64,000 nt of DNA. Source: Pseudomonas morbosilactucae. GTDB lineage: Bacteria > Pseudomonadota > Gammaproteobacteria > Pseudomonadales > Pseudomonadaceae. Of the stretch, positions 9,875-18,944 are shown one piece after another; within the stretch, counting starts at the first letter, position 1; every line of letters starts with the position of its first letter. The translations under genes were made by a program, and so were the position numbers. Location of the stretch: contig NZ_JALQCW010000008.1 of the NCBI RefSeq assembly GCF_023241715.1, forward strand, positions 62,001 to 126,000. The letters run 5' to 3'. Under the pieces are notes generated by a model. The model saw only the letters and a program-made list of their open reading frames with translations, searched no databases and was not told where the DNA came from.

Positions 9875-11925
9875 GTGCGCAAGATTTTCTGGTTGAACTG
9901 GGCACTGAAGAGCTGCCACCCAAAGCCCTGAACACCCTGGCCGAAGCCTTTCTGGCCGGCATCGACAAAGGCCTGCAAGCCGCTGGCCTGAGCTTCGAAG
10001 CCAAGCAGGTCTACGCCGCGCCACGGCGCCTGGCGGTGCTGATCACCCAACTGGCCACTCAGCAGCCCGATCGCAGCATCAACCTGGACGGCCCGCCGCG
10101 CCAGGCCGCGTTCGACGCCGACGGTAACCCGACCCAGGCGGCCCTGGGTTTTGCCAAGAAGTGCGGCGTGGACCTGAGCGAGATCGACCAGAGCGGTCCG
10201 AAACTGCGCTACAGCCAGAGCATCCAGGGCAAGCCTACTGCCAGCCTGCTGCCGACCATCGTCGAAGACTCGCTGAACGACCTGCCGATTCCCAAGCGCA
10301 TGCGCTGGGCCGCGCGCAAGGAAGAGTTCGTGCGTCCGACCCAATGGCTGGTCATGCTGCTGGGCGATGAGGTGATCGACTGCACCATCCTTGCCCAGAA
10401 AGCCGGTCGCGAGTCCCGTGGCCACCGTTTCCATCACCCGGAAAACGTGCGCATCAGTGCTCCGGCCAACTACCTCAACGACCTGCGTGCTGCCTACGTA
10501 CTGGCCGATGCCAACGAGCGTCGCGAGCTGATCAGCAAGCGCACCGCCGAACTGGCCACCCTGCAAGAAGGCACCGCCATCGTTCCGGCCGACCTGCTGG
10601 ACGAAGTGACCGCCCTGGTGGAATGGCCTGTGCCGCTGGTGTGCTCGTTCGAGGAACGCTTCCTCGACGTGCCGCAAGAAGCCCTGATCACCACCATGCA
10701 GGACAACCAGAAGTACTTCTGCCTGCTGGACGTGGACGGCAAGCTGCTGCCGCGCTTCATCACCGTGGCCAACATTGAAAGCAAGGACCCGCGCCAGATC
10801 ATCGAGGGCAACGAGAAAGTCGTGCGCCCACGCCTGACCGACGCCGAGTTCTTCTTCAAGCAGGACAAGAAGCAGAAGCTCGAAGCCTTCAACCTGCGCC
10901 TGCAGAACGTGGTGTTCCAGGAGAAGCTGGGCAGCGTCTACGACAAAGCCGAACGCATCTCCAAGCTGGCGGCGTTCATTGCCCCGCGCATTGGTGGCGA
11001 CGCCCAGCGTGCAGCCCGTGCCGGCCTGCTGTCGAAGTGCGACCTGGCCACCGAAATGGTCGGCGAGTTCCCGGAGATGCAAGGTGTCGCCGGCTACTAC
11101 TACGCCCTCAATGACGGCGAGCCGCAAGACGTGGCCCTGGCCCTGAACGAGCAGTACATGCCCCGTGGCGCCGGCGCCGAGCTGCCAAGCACCCTGACCG
11201 GTGCCGCCGTGGCCATCGCCGACAAGCTGGATACCCTGGTGGGGATCTTCGGCATCGGCATGTTGCCTACCGGCAGCAAAGACCCCTACGCCCTGCGTCG
11301 TGCCGCCCTCGGCGTGCTGCGCATCCTGATCGACAAGAAGCTCGACCTCGACCTGACCGAAGCCGTGGCATTCGCCGTCAGCGCGTTCGGTGCCAAGGTC
11401 AAGGCCGCCGGCCTGGGCGACCAGGTGCTGGAATTCATCTTCGACCGCCTGCGTGCGCGTTACGAAGACGAAGGCGTGGACGTGGCCACTTACCTGTCGG
11501 TACGTGCCCTGAAGCCGGGTTCGGCCCTGGACTTCGACCAGCGCGTACAAGCCGTGCAGGCCTTCCGCAAATTGCCGGAAGCCGCCGCCCTGGCCGCAGT
11601 GAACAAGCGCGTGTCGAACCTGCTGAGCAAGGTTGAAGGCAGCGTGCCAAGCACCGTGGAAGCCAAGTACTTCGACAACGCCAACGAGTTCTCCCTGTAT
11701 TCGGCGATCCAGCAAGCGGACCAGGCAGTGCAGCCGATGGCCGTGGCCCGTCAATACAGCGAGACCCTGGCGCGCCTGGCCGCCTTGCGCGAGCCGGTGG
11801 ACGCGTTCTTCGAAGCGGTGATGGTCAACGCTGAAGACCCCAAGGTACGGGCCAACCGCTATGCGCTGCTGGCGCGTCTGCGTGGCTTGTTCCTGGGTGT
11901 CGCCGACATCTCGTTGCTGGGGTAA
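9871..11925 (+). CDS. glyS: Glycine--tRNA ligase beta subunit
   Basis: 684 residues, full length. The beta subunit recognises tRNA(Gly). It starts [20 protein letters not shown], the invariant N-terminus of the family; the central part contains the HD-like segment [24 protein letters not shown], and the C-terminal DALR-type anticodon-binding domain ends at residue 684. The start overlaps the glyQ stop (ATGA). The minus strand is also open over most of this gene because of its GC-rich codon use; that is not a gene. Confidence 0.97.
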   Translation: MSAQDFLVELGTEELPPKALNTLAEAFLAGIDKGLQAAGLSFEAKQVYAAPRRLAVLITQLATQQPDRSINLDGPPRQAAFDADGNPTQAALGFAKKCGVDLSEIDQSGPKLRYSQSIQGKPTASLLPTIVEDSLNDLPIPKRMRWAARKEEFVRPTQWLVMLLGDEVIDCTILAQKAGRESRGHRFHHPENVRISAPANYLNDLRAAYVLADANERRELISKRTAELATLQEGTAIVPADLLDEVTALVEWPVPLVCSFEERFLDVPQEALITTMQDNQKYFCLLDVDGKLLPRFITVANIESKDPRQIIEGNEKVVRPRLTDAEFFFKQDKKQKLEAFNLRLQNVVFQEKLGSVYDKAERISKLAAFIAPRIGGDAQRAARAGLLSKCDLATEMVGEFPEMQGVAGYYYALNDGEPQDVALALNEQYMPRGAGAELPSTLTGAAVAIADKLDTLVGIFGIGMLPTGSKDPYALRRAALGVLRILIDKKLDLDLTEAVAFAVSAFGAKVKAAGLGDQVLEFIFDRLRARYEDEGVDVATYLSVRALKPGSALDFDQRVQAVQAFRKLPEAAALAAVNKRVSNLLSKVEGSVPSTVEAKYFDNANEFSLYSAIQQADQAVQPMAVARQYSETLARLAALREPVDAFFEAVMVNAEDPKVRANRYALLARLRGLFLGVADISLLG

Positions 11926-11932
11926 GCGCGCG

Positions 11933-12466
11933 TTGAAACTGCTGATTCTCGATCGGGACGGGGTCATCAACCATGACTCCGATGCGTACATCAAATCGGT
12001 GGCGGAGTGGATTCCGCTCCCCGGCTCGATCGCGGCCATCGCGCAGTTGAGCAAGGCCGGCTGGACCGTGGCAATCGCCACCAACCAGTCCGGCATCGCT
12101 CGTGGCTACTACGATTTGGCCACCCTCGACGCCATGCACGAGCGCTTGCGCACGTTGGTGGCGGAGCAGGGTGGCGAGGTCGGTTTGATCGTTTATTGCC
12201 CACACGGCCCGGATGAAGGTTGCGCCTGCCGCAAACCCAAGCCGGGGATGCTGCGGACAATTGCCGAGCATTATCAGGTCGATCTCGCCGGATGTTGGTT
12301 CGTGGGCGACAGCCTCGGTGACCTGGAGGCCGCGAAAGCCGTCGATTCACAACCCGTTTTGGTAAAGACCGGGAAAGGTGAAAAGACCCTGGGGAAAACC
12401 CTGCCGGTGGGGACGTTGATTTTTGACGACCTGGCGGCCGTGGCTGCTGAACTTATCCACAACTGA
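11933..12466 (+). CDS. gmhB: D-glycero-beta-D-manno-heptose-1,7-bisphosphate 7-phosphatase
   Basis: 177 residues from a TTG start at 11933, chosen because homologues begin MKLLILDRDGVIN and the sequence reads LKLLILDRDGVIN with no ATG near. It dephosphorylates heptose bisphosphate in ADP-heptose synthesis for the LPS inner core. HAD-superfamily motifs: LDRDGVIN (nucleophile Asp and acid Asp), ATNQSGIARG and GDSLGDLEAA. The zinc loop is CPHGPDEGCACRKPKPGM. It follows glyS by seven bases, and a DnaA box (12453-12461) overlaps its last codons. Confidence 0.95.
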   Translation: MKLLILDRDGVINHDSDAYIKSVAEWIPLPGSIAAIAQLSKAGWTVAIATNQSGIARGYYDLATLDAMHERLRTLVAEQGGEVGLIVYCPHGPDEGCACRKPKPGMLRTIAEHYQVDLAGCWFVGDSLGDLEAAKAVDSQPVLVKTGKGEKTLGKTLPVGTLIFDDLAAVAAELIHN

Positions 12467-12562
12467 ATTTATTAACAAAGTGCACTTCCGACATCCTGAA
12501 CAAGGACTGCTCAGGGGTACGCTTTTTACAGGCGGGTACTGCCCGCAATGGTAAATGCCGCT

Positions 12563-13332
12563 ATGTCGATCCTGCAGGCAATCAGAACCTTTTTCTTTTA
12601 CCTGCTGTTGGGCACCAGCTCGCTGCTGTGGTGCTCCCTGAGCTTTTTTATTGCGCCGTTCCTGCCGTTCAAGGCACGTTACCGTTTTATCAATGTGTAC
12701 TGGTGTCGCTGCGCGTTGTGGCTGACCAAGGTCTTCCTGAATATCCACGTGGACGTGAAGGGCGCAGAAAACGTCCCGGAGCGGCCGTGTGTGATCGTTT
12801 CGAACCACCAGAGCACCTGGGAAACGTTCTTTCTCTCGGCGTACTTCGAGCCCCTGAGCCAAGTGCTCAAGCGTGAGCTGCTGTACGTGCCGTTCTTCGG
12901 CTGGGCCATGGCCATGCTGCGCCCCATCGCGATTGATCGTGATAACCCCAAGGCCGCCCTCAAGCAGGTGGCAAGCAAAGGCGACGAGTTGCTCAAGGAC
13001 AATGTCTGGGTGCTGATTTTCCCGGAAGGCACCCGAGTGCCTTATGGCCAGATTGGCAAGTTCTCCCGCAGCGGCAGTGCCCTGGCGGTGAATGCCGACT
13101 TGCCGGTGTTGCCGATCGCCCACAACGCCGGCAAGTTCTGGCCCAAGGCTGGCTGGGCCAAGCGCCCCGGTACCATCACCGTGACCATCGGCGCGCGATG
13201 TACGCCGAAGGCAGCGGCCCACGGGCCATCGCCGAGCTCAACGAGCGGGTACAGGCCTGGAACGAGCAGGCACAACGGGACATGGGCTCCCTGCCAGCCG
13301 TGGCCACAAAGGCCGATCAAGTGGCGTTATGA
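12563..13332 (+). pseudogene. plsC: 1-acylglycerol-3-phosphate acyltransferase (PlsC/HdtS family), frameshifted as given
   Basis: Membrane acyltransferase that makes phosphatidic acid; the P. fluorescens F113 homologue HdtS has also been linked to acyl-homoserine-lactone synthesis. An N-terminal membrane segment (about residues 8-36) precedes the acyltransferase motifs NHQSTWE (81-87, HX4E in place of the usual HX4D) and FPEGTR. At 13191-13200 the bases GGCGCGCGATG lack one base compared with the expected GGC GCG CCG ATG. Downstream the correct reading (MYAEGSGPRAIAELNERVQA ... ADQVAL) continues in another frame to the TGA at 13330-13332. Read without correction, the protein runs into a foreign tail to 13402. 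The catalytic part is intact either way. Confidence 0.85.
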
Positions 13333-13460
13333 GAATCTGTGGATAACCTGTGTACGAGATTGTCGAAAATCCCTGAATTTGATCTGTAAGCTAATGATTT
13401 AAATACATATTTCTGAAGCTCATAAAATCACTGAAAACGTGCATAAGTTTTTAGGTGATA

Positions 13461-13492
13461 AAAAAACCGGCCTGAAAAGCCGGTTTTTTTTG
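13461..13492. terminator. Bidirectional intrinsic terminator between plsC and the CHASE2 kinase
   Basis: AAAAAACCGGC CTGAAAA GCCGGTTTTTTTT: a compact GC stem with an A-tract on the left and a T-tract on the right, so it can stop transcription from both convergent genes (plsC on plus, kinase on minus). Confidence 0.9.
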
Positions 13493-13501
13493 CCTCGATT
13501 T

Positions 13502-15805
13502 TTACTCCTTGAGCAAGGGCAGACCCAGCGTGAAGCACGTGCCCTGGCCCACCACGCTCTGACAACGGATAAGCCCCTCATGGCGATCCACCACCGCCTT
13601 GACCATGGCCAGGCCCAAACCGAGCCCTTCGATTCCTTGGGCCGAGACAAAGCGCTGGTACTGGTTGAACAACCGAGGCAACTCTGCGGCGGCGATCCCC
13701 CGGCCCTGATCGATGATTTCACAAGTCAACCAATGCTCATCCGCGTGCAGTTGCACACGCACCGTGGAGCCGGGCGGGCTGTATTTGATGGCGTTCTCCA
13801 GCAGGTTGAACAAGGCCCGGGTCAGCAGGGCCTGATCGGCCAGCACCAATCCTTCATCCTCGTCATCCAGCTCGTGGAGCAATTGGATCTGCTTCAGCTG
13901 GGCCAGGGTGTTGGCCTGGTCGAAAGCATCCAGCACCAGCATGGCGAACATGCTCGGTTCAAACTGATAGGCCTCGGACTCGGCCCTGGCCAATTGCACA
14001 AAAGCTTCGGTCAACTCCAGGGCACGGCGCACCTGGAGTTCGATCTGGTTATACACAGGCTGATCGTCGGGCGCCTGAAGGCGCTGCACGTCAAGCAAGG
14101 CCAGGATCGCCGAATGGGGCGCACGCAGGTCGTGGGAGAGAAAGCGCAGCAACAGCCCACGCTGGCGTTCGGCATCACGCTCAACGCTGAGGTCGGTCAG
14201 GCTCAGCAGCCAGCCGATGGGAATATCGCTGTCCACCGGTAACAGCGGCGCCAGGTCAGTACGCAGGCTGCGCTCCTGGGTATCGCGAAACTCCACGGGC
14301 ACCAGGCTGGCCAGGGTCTGATCCTCCAGCCCCGGGTAGCCCAGGCTGGCCAATTGCGCGAGCAGATCGCTGCCGACCAGGCTGTGCGCGAACAACTCGC
14401 GGGCGTTGCGGTTGGCCAGCAAAATCCGCCCGCCCGGATCGCTGATCAAGGTGGCCACCGGCAGGTACTCCAGGCCGTCGGCGATAAAACGCTGGGTATC
14501 CCGGGTGCGGCTCATGGCCTGTTCCAAGGCGACAATCTGCCCCTGCAACACATCACCGCTCGGCGCCTGGCGTCGACGCCGCTCGGGCAGCACCTTGGGT
14601 TCGGCGTCCAGGCGCGCCAGCTCCCAGCCGAAGTACGCCAGGACGACCCGCAAGCGTCGCCAGTTCCAGGTCAGGTACGCCAGCAACATGCCCAGCACAC
14701 TGGCCGCCGGGGACCACCAAGCCCCCAGGCGCAGCAACAGGGCCGAGCCCAGCAACGCGGCGGCCATGCAACCCAAGGTCAGCCACAGGGCATGTCGCGG
14801 ACGCCACAACAACAGGCTCAACAACGCCGCCACCAAACCCAGAGACAGGCACATCCCCGTCAGTTCGCCGAGGGCGACGATGCTGCGTTGCTGCAACAGG
14901 CCGTTGAGCACATTGGCCTGGATTTCGATGCCGGGGGTGGTGCCCTGCTGGGCGGATTGCGGAGTGACGTAGCGATCCCCCAAACCGGCCGCCGTAGCGC
15001 CCACCAGGATCAGGCGATCGCGCAGCAGCTCGGCGGGCACCTCCCCGCGTAACACGCTGACATACGGCACGCTGGGAAAGCCCGCCGTGGCGCTGATAAA
15101 GGGAATACGCACCTCATGGGAACGCAGCCAGCCCTGGGTAATGGCTGCCGCAGGGACGCCCGGCATCTGCGCCTGAGCCACGTCCTGCTGGGCCAACTCA
15201 TAGAGCCGCCAGGCCAATTGCGGCTTGGGGTTATCCACAGGCCCTTCACGCAGGTACACGCTGCGCACAATTCCATCGCGGTCGGCCTCGGCATTGATGT
15301 GGCCGACGCTCCGGGCACACGCCAGTAGGGACGGCACCGGAGCCAGCTCGCCAAGAGGCTGTGCATAACGGGCAACGTTCTCCCGCAGCACCGGCAAATA
15401 AACATTGCCGGCCCGGCACAGGGCGCTGGCCAACAGGGCATCGTTGGCGGGCAGCGGGTCGGGCTCACTGAAGATCACGTCGAACAACACGCCCTTGGCT
15501 TGCGCCGCGTGCAAACGGTCCAGCAAGGCGCCGTGCACCGTCCGCGACCAGGGCCATTGGCCCAGCTGCTTAAGGCTGTAATCGTCGATGGTGACCAGCA
15601 GAATCCGCGGGTCCACGGGCAGTGGGCTGAGGCGCCGCAAGCTGTCATACAGCAGATTGTTCAGCGCCAACCCATGGCTCAGGGATAGCACGGCGGTCAG
15701 CGGCAGGAGGATCAGGCTGACCCCCAGCCATTCCCGGACCAGGCGCCGGAACAGCTGCTGGGCCTGGCTTGGCTCACGCCCGTCGGCGCGACGCCAGGGC
15801 TTCAT
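13502..15805 (-). CDS. CHASE2-domain sensor histidine kinase
   Basis: 767 residues. Membrane sensor of a two-component system. A first transmembrane helix (about 27-48) is followed by a large periplasmic CHASE2 domain (about 50-310, with RLSPLPVDPRILLVTIDDYSL and GATAAGLGDRYVTPQS), then a cluster of three transmembrane helices (about 315-390). After it come a PAS-like segment (ISDPGGRILLANRNARELF), a HisKA dimerisation domain with FLSHDLRAPHSAIL (phospho-acceptor His558) and a HATPase_c domain with LFNLLENAIKYSPPG (N box), IIDQGRGI (G1) and GLGLGLAMVKAVV (G2). It lies 18 bp after the FecR gene in the same operon, and the divergent regulator at 17738 is its likely partner. The ligand is unknown. 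Confidence 0.92.
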   Translation of the reverse strand: MKPWRRADGREPSQAQQLFRRLVREWLGVSLILLPLTAVLSLSHGLALNNLLYDSLRRLSPLPVDPRILLVTIDDYSLKQLGQWPWSRTVHGALLDRLHAAQAKGVLFDVIFSEPDPLPANDALLASALCRAGNVYLPVLRENVARYAQPLGELAPVPSLLACARSVGHINAEADRDGIVRSVYLREGPVDNPKPQLAWRLYELAQQDVAQAQMPGVPAAAITQGWLRSHEVRIPFISATAGFPSVPYVSVLRGEVPAELLRDRLILVGATAAGLGDRYVTPQSAQQGTTPGIEIQANVLNGLLQQRSIVALGELTGMCLSLGLVAALLSLLLWRPRHALWLTLGCMAAALLGSALLLRLGAWWSPAASVLGMLLAYLTWNWRRLRVVLAYFGWELARLDAEPKVLPERRRRQAPSGDVLQGQIVALEQAMSRTRDTQRFIADGLEYLPVATLISDPGGRILLANRNARELFAHSLVGSDLLAQLASLGYPGLEDQTLASLVPVEFRDTQERSLRTDLAPLLPVDSDIPIGWLLSLTDLSVERDAERQRGLLLRFLSHDLRAPHSAILALLDVQRLQAPDDQPVYNQIELQVRRALELTEAFVQLARAESEAYQFEPSMFAMLVLDAFDQANTLAQLKQIQLLHELDDEDEGLVLADQALLTRALFNLLENAIKYSPPGSTVRVQLHADEHWLTCEIIDQGRGIAAAELPRLFNQYQRFVSAQGIEGLGLGLAMVKAVVDRHEGLIRCQSVVGQGTCFTLGLPLLKE

Positions 15806-15823
15806 GGACAGCCCGCGGTTGGC

Positions 15824-16864
15824 TTATTCGGCCCGCGCCGTAGGCGGGTAATAAAAGATGTCATAGACCCCGGTTTCTCCTTCCAGGCCCTGCTCATCGA
15901 ACGCCGAAAGGCGTACGTGGTAGAAAAACGCTTTCAAGCCACTGAAGCTGATCTCGGGTGTGCTGGAAAACTGTTCCTGCTTGATGTCGCGAAATTCCTT
16001 GTCCGTGGCCACTTGGGCCCGATAGCGCTGGGCGCCGGGCAAGGGTCTCATAATCAGCCGCCAATACGGCAGCTTTCCGGACTGCCCGGACTGGCCCAGC
16101 AACTGTGGGGCCGGGAGCAGCTCCACCGGTTTCAACGCCCCTTGCCGCTGGATGCGCAACCCTTGCCGGGCCATGACCTGAACCTCTCCCGGCACCGGGC
16201 CTGCGGGTTTATCCACAACCCGCTTGGTGGCGCGCGGCTTGCTCCCGGTCGCGGATTGTTCCTCGCGACTGACCGCCACCTGGCCATTGAGCACCTCGAC
16301 CAGGGATGCCTGATCATCATTGCGCACGCGAAAATGCGTACCACGTACCCCCAGCACCCCGACCGGCGTGAGGATCTGAAAGCGGTCGTAGTCACTGTCG
16401 CGCTTGATCACATAAGACTCGACCTGGCCCTGTTCCAGGCTCAGTTGAGGAATCGGCTGCTGCCGGTTGAGGCGCAAGGTGATGTGGGAACTGGACGGCA
16501 GCACGACCCGCGAACCATCGCCCAGGGACAGGCTGACAAAGGCCGAAGGCGAGGTCTTCACACCTTCCTGCTCATCAATGCTCATGCCTTCTTCCAGCAG
16601 GATCTCCCGTCCCTTGGCGTCGAGCTTCCAGGCTTCCCCGGTCAAGTGCTCGACCGTCGCCGGCAATGGCTGGCCGCGACACTGTTGCTGGTCATCGATG
16701 TAGGGCAGGCGCTGGGGCGCGGCGTTGAGATGGCCCAGAGGCAGGAAAAAAGTCGCCAGCAGGCCGCTCACCATCAACAGGCGCTGAGCCATGGGGCCAG
16801 GGTTGGGAAAAGGCGAAGGGTGGACGTCATTCATGGGTGTTCTGTGAGCCCTTGGGGAAGTCAC
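15824..16864 (-). CDS. Exported FecR-domain protein
   Basis: 346 residues from the GTG at 16864, preceded by TAGGA seven bases upstream; an ATG ten codons later is the alternative. A Sec-type signal segment (about residues 25-48, ending HLNAAP) directs it to the periplasm. The FecR domain is clear: GVKTSPSAFVSLSLGDGSRV, LPSSSHITLRL, then FQILTPVGVLGVRGTHFRV. The C-terminal part (YRAQVATDKEFRDIKQEQF ... FFYHVRLSAFDEQGLEGE) resembles a fibronectin-III-like fold. FecR-domain proteins are often encoded beside CHASE2 sensors, so it probably presents or modulates the signal read by the kinase downstream; that link is inferred. Confidence 0.85.
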   Translation of the reverse strand: MTSPRAHRTPMNDVHPSPFPNPGPMAQRLLMVSGLLATFFLPLGHLNAAPQRLPYIDDQQQCRGQPLPATVEHLTGEAWKLDAKGREILLEEGMSIDEQEGVKTSPSAFVSLSLGDGSRVVLPSSSHITLRLNRQQPIPQLSLEQGQVESYVIKRDSDYDRFQILTPVGVLGVRGTHFRVRNDDQASLVEVLNGQVAVSREEQSATGSKPRATKRVVDKPAGPVPGEVQVMARQGLRIQRQGALKPVELLPAPQLLGQSGQSGKLPYWRLIMRPLPGAQRYRAQVATDKEFRDIKQEQFSSTPEISFSGLKAFFYHVRLSAFDEQGLEGETGVYDIFYYPPTARAE

Positions 16865-17229
16865 TGCGAAATCCTACGCACCATACCTGAGGCCGGTCAC
16901 GGGCCGATAGCCGAACCCGGCGCGCTCGACTGGCGCCTAGAGAGCTGGCAAGTATTGCCGGAAAAACCTAAAGGGGAGGGGAGTGACACATCCCTGTGTC
17001 GGAACCGAAGCGACGGGTCGATCGATCCTGGATCCTGAAGAGGCACTCCTTTTGGTTCCCCTTCGGCGTGGCCCGCAAACAGACCACGCCCCCGCCAACC
17101 TGGCGGTTGACACATCCTGTGTCGGAGCACATCCCGCGCTCCAGGTGCCACTCAGCCCGAGCCAATTTACCCGCCGCAACGAAGCCGGAGGAGATTTGCC
17201 AGATTTGTTCAGAATCATCCGTCCAGCCC
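16865..17229. promoter_or_regulatory. Regulatory region with two GACACA-TGTGTC palindromes
   Basis: 365 bases without a gene upstream of the FecR-CHASE2 operon. Two related inverted repeats stand out: GACACATCCCTGTGTC (16985-17000) and GACACATCCTGTGTC (17109-17123), both preceded by T and followed by GGA, 124 bases apart. Paired operator-like sites upstream of a divergent two-component locus suggest binding by a dimeric regulator, possibly the response regulator at 17738. A TTGACA (17107-17112) overlaps the second site, but no good -10 follows on the plus strand. Confidence 0.45.
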
Positions 17230-17514
17230 CTAAAACACCCAGCGTTGGGCTGGCGCATAAATGCCGGAGGGCAGGGCAATGGGTTGCACCTGCGGTTCAA
17301 GCCCCGGGGCAAACCCGAGGGTCTCATTCAAAGCACTGTGAATGGGCGCAACCTTGAAAGGCTGCGGTGTGGGCCGCTGCTCGGTGAACGCCTGGCCGCT
17401 GCTGCAGCCCAGACTCAAATAGGCGGCCAGGACCAGGCCGGTGAAACGGGTCGCTTGAAGGCCACTGACGATGATCGCTCGCTGGCCCAGGCCGGAGCCA
17501 AACAGATTGCCCAT
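17230..17514 (-). CDS. Small exported or lipoprotein-like protein of unknown function
   Basis: 94 residues. A good ribosome site (AAGGAAAG) sits four bases before the ATG at 17514, so translation is likely. A hydrophobic stretch (about residues 24-37, RFTGLVLAAYLSLGCSSG) ends in a cysteine as in lipoproteins, but the -3 position is Ser rather than Leu/Val/Ile, so lipidation is uncertain. The rest is proline-rich and carries no recognisable domain. It is upstream of and co-oriented with the FecR-CHASE2 genes and divergent from the response regulator, so it may be an accessory part of that signalling module. Confidence 0.5.
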   Translation of the reverse strand: MGNLFGSGLGQRAIIVSGLQATRFTGLVLAAYLSLGCSSGQAFTEQRPTPQPFKVAPIHSALNETLGFAPGLEPQVQPIALPSGIYAPAQRWVF

Positions 17515-17737
17515 GATGCTTTCCTTGCGGACTCACGCCGCTGTCTCGCCATTGCACGCCAGGGCCCACATGCCCTGTGGGTTACCGGCTATTTGACATC
17601 AGCGTACCGACCCAGGGAGCGCGACAGGGGTATTCAGCACAATTGTTCAGATTCCACACAAACGCCTAAACTCCCCCCACTCGGGCGCTTGTCGCCAACG
17701 CCCCCAGCACTCCCCGGATTTCAAGGAACTGCCTCGC

Positions 17738-18463
17738 ATGCGTGTCGCAATACTGGATGACGAACCCGCCGAACTGGCTCGGGTAGAACAGACACTGCGA
17801 CAGATACCCGGCCCGTCCGAACAGCCCTGGAGCCTGCACTGTTTTGCCCGGGGCGAAGACCTGCTGCGGCAACTGCGCCGGGAAACCTTCGACCTGCTGA
17901 TTCTCGACTGGCAACTGCCTGACCTTAGCGGCCTGTCGCTGCTGCGCTGGACCCGGGAGCACATGGAGGCGCCACCGGCGGCCATCATGCTCACCAGCCG
18001 CGATGCCGAGAGCGACATTGTCCAGGCCCTGAATGCCGGCGCCGACGACTACGTCAGCAAACCCTTCCGCCCCAACGAACTCAAGGCCAGGGTCACCGCG
18101 GTGCTGCGGCGCAATGGCCTGCAGCGCACAGCCGCCAGCGAGGTGCTGGTGTTCAATGACTTGAGTTTCGACGATGCGGAACTGACTGTGACCCGGGCCG
18201 GCCTGCCCATCAGCCTGACCGAGCGCGAGTACCGGCTGGCCCGCTGCCTGTTCGCCAACCTGGGACGACCGCTGTCCCGGGAGTACCTCTATGAGCGTTT
18301 CTGGACCCATGAAGAAATCGCCTCTTCCCGGCCACTGGATACCCACATCTACCGCCTGCGCAACAAACTGGGGCTGACGGCGGACCGGGGCTGGCAACTG
18401 CTGACCATCTACGGCTATGGCTATCGGCTGGAAAGCGTCAGCCCGGCGATCGAGCAGGGCTAA
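17738..18463 (+). CDS. OmpR/PhoB-family response regulator
   Basis: 241 residues. The receiver domain (about 1-120) has the acidic pair Asp7-Asp8, the phosphorylation site Asp57 in LLILDWQLPDLSG, the conserved Thr/Ser in MLTSRDAE and the Lys in YVSKPF. The C-terminal winged-helix Trans_reg_C domain (about 140-232) contains ISLTEREYRLARCLFANLGRPLSREYLYE and THIYRLRNKLG. AAGGAA lies upstream of the ATG. It is divergent from the CHASE2 kinase/FecR operon and is the only response regulator nearby, so it is probably the kinase's partner. Confidence 0.92.
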   Translation: MRVAILDDEPAELARVEQTLRQIPGPSEQPWSLHCFARGEDLLRQLRRETFDLLILDWQLPDLSGLSLLRWTREHMEAPPAAIMLTSRDAESDIVQALNAGADDYVSKPFRPNELKARVTAVLRRNGLQRTAASEVLVFNDLSFDDAELTVTRAGLPISLTEREYRLARCLFANLGRPLSREYLYERFWTHEEIASSRPLDTHIYRLRNKLGLTADRGWQLLTIYGYGYRLESVSPAIEQG

Positions 18464-18476
18464 GAAGGCTGGGCGG

Positions 18477-18932
18477 TCAACGCCCTAAAAACTGCCCCCT
18501 GAAGAACGTCTCCTCGCAGGAAAAAATGACCCTGGCGCTGTGCTCCATGATCAACAGGGTGTTGTCGTCATCGGGATAAAAGAAGTCATCCCAGCACCTC
18601 ACAAAGACGTCACTGGGCACATGCGCCGCGCAATCCCGGCCCCAGAACAACCAGAGCCATTCCTCACCCTCTAGGGCCTTCTGGAAAAACCCAGCGCCGT
18701 CAGCCCGACGCTTGAAATCCAGGGTGATCGTTTCGCTGACCTGGAACGTCCCAGCGCTGACGCTCATCAGGTGCGAAACCGCAACCCGCTCATCCCATAG
18801 CGCCTGGGACTGCGCCTGCTGGTACAAGCACAGACGCTGTTTGTCGCTATAGGACAACCCACAATCCCGAGCATTGAACCGCCAGGCAATGGGGTAGCGT
18901 TGCTCATCAAAAAGGTAGTGCTGCCTATCCAT
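18477..18932 (-). CDS. Immunity-like hypothetical protein (possible DUF2947 relative)
   Basis: 151 residues from the ATG at 18932; GAGG lies ten bases upstream inside the end of the preceding gene. The protein is acidic and rich in Trp/Phe/Asp: YPIAWRFNARDCGLSYSDKQR near the start and FVRCWDDFFYPDDDNTLLI near the end. The W..F.P.DD.N pattern recalls DUF2947 proteins, but this is from memory and uncertain. It has no signal peptide or membrane segment. Two bases from the TGA of the Imm21-family gene, it forms a coupled two-gene unit with it. Confidence 0.55.
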   Translation of the reverse strand: MDRQHYLFDEQRYPIAWRFNARDCGLSYSDKQRLCLYQQAQSQALWDERVAVSHLMSVSAGTFQVSETITLDFKRRADGAGFFQKALEGEEWLWLFWGRDCAAHVPSDVFVRCWDDFFYPDDDNTLLIMEHSARVIFSCEETFFRGQFLGR

Positions 18933-18944
18933 GCAGGCCAAACC

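Noticed and set aside
8840..10024. Long N-terminal extension of tag, antisense to glyQ
   Set aside because: Zinc ligands Cys4 and His17 and family alignment place the start at 8839.
9784..12096. A 770-codon open frame opposite glyS
   Set aside because: glyS is fully conserved on the plus strand; the minus-strand product shows no family and the composition of an antisense shadow.
16948..16962. Sigma54-like promoter TGGCAAGTATTGCC upstream of the FecR gene
   Set aside because: The GG and GC elements are eight bases apart instead of the required ten.
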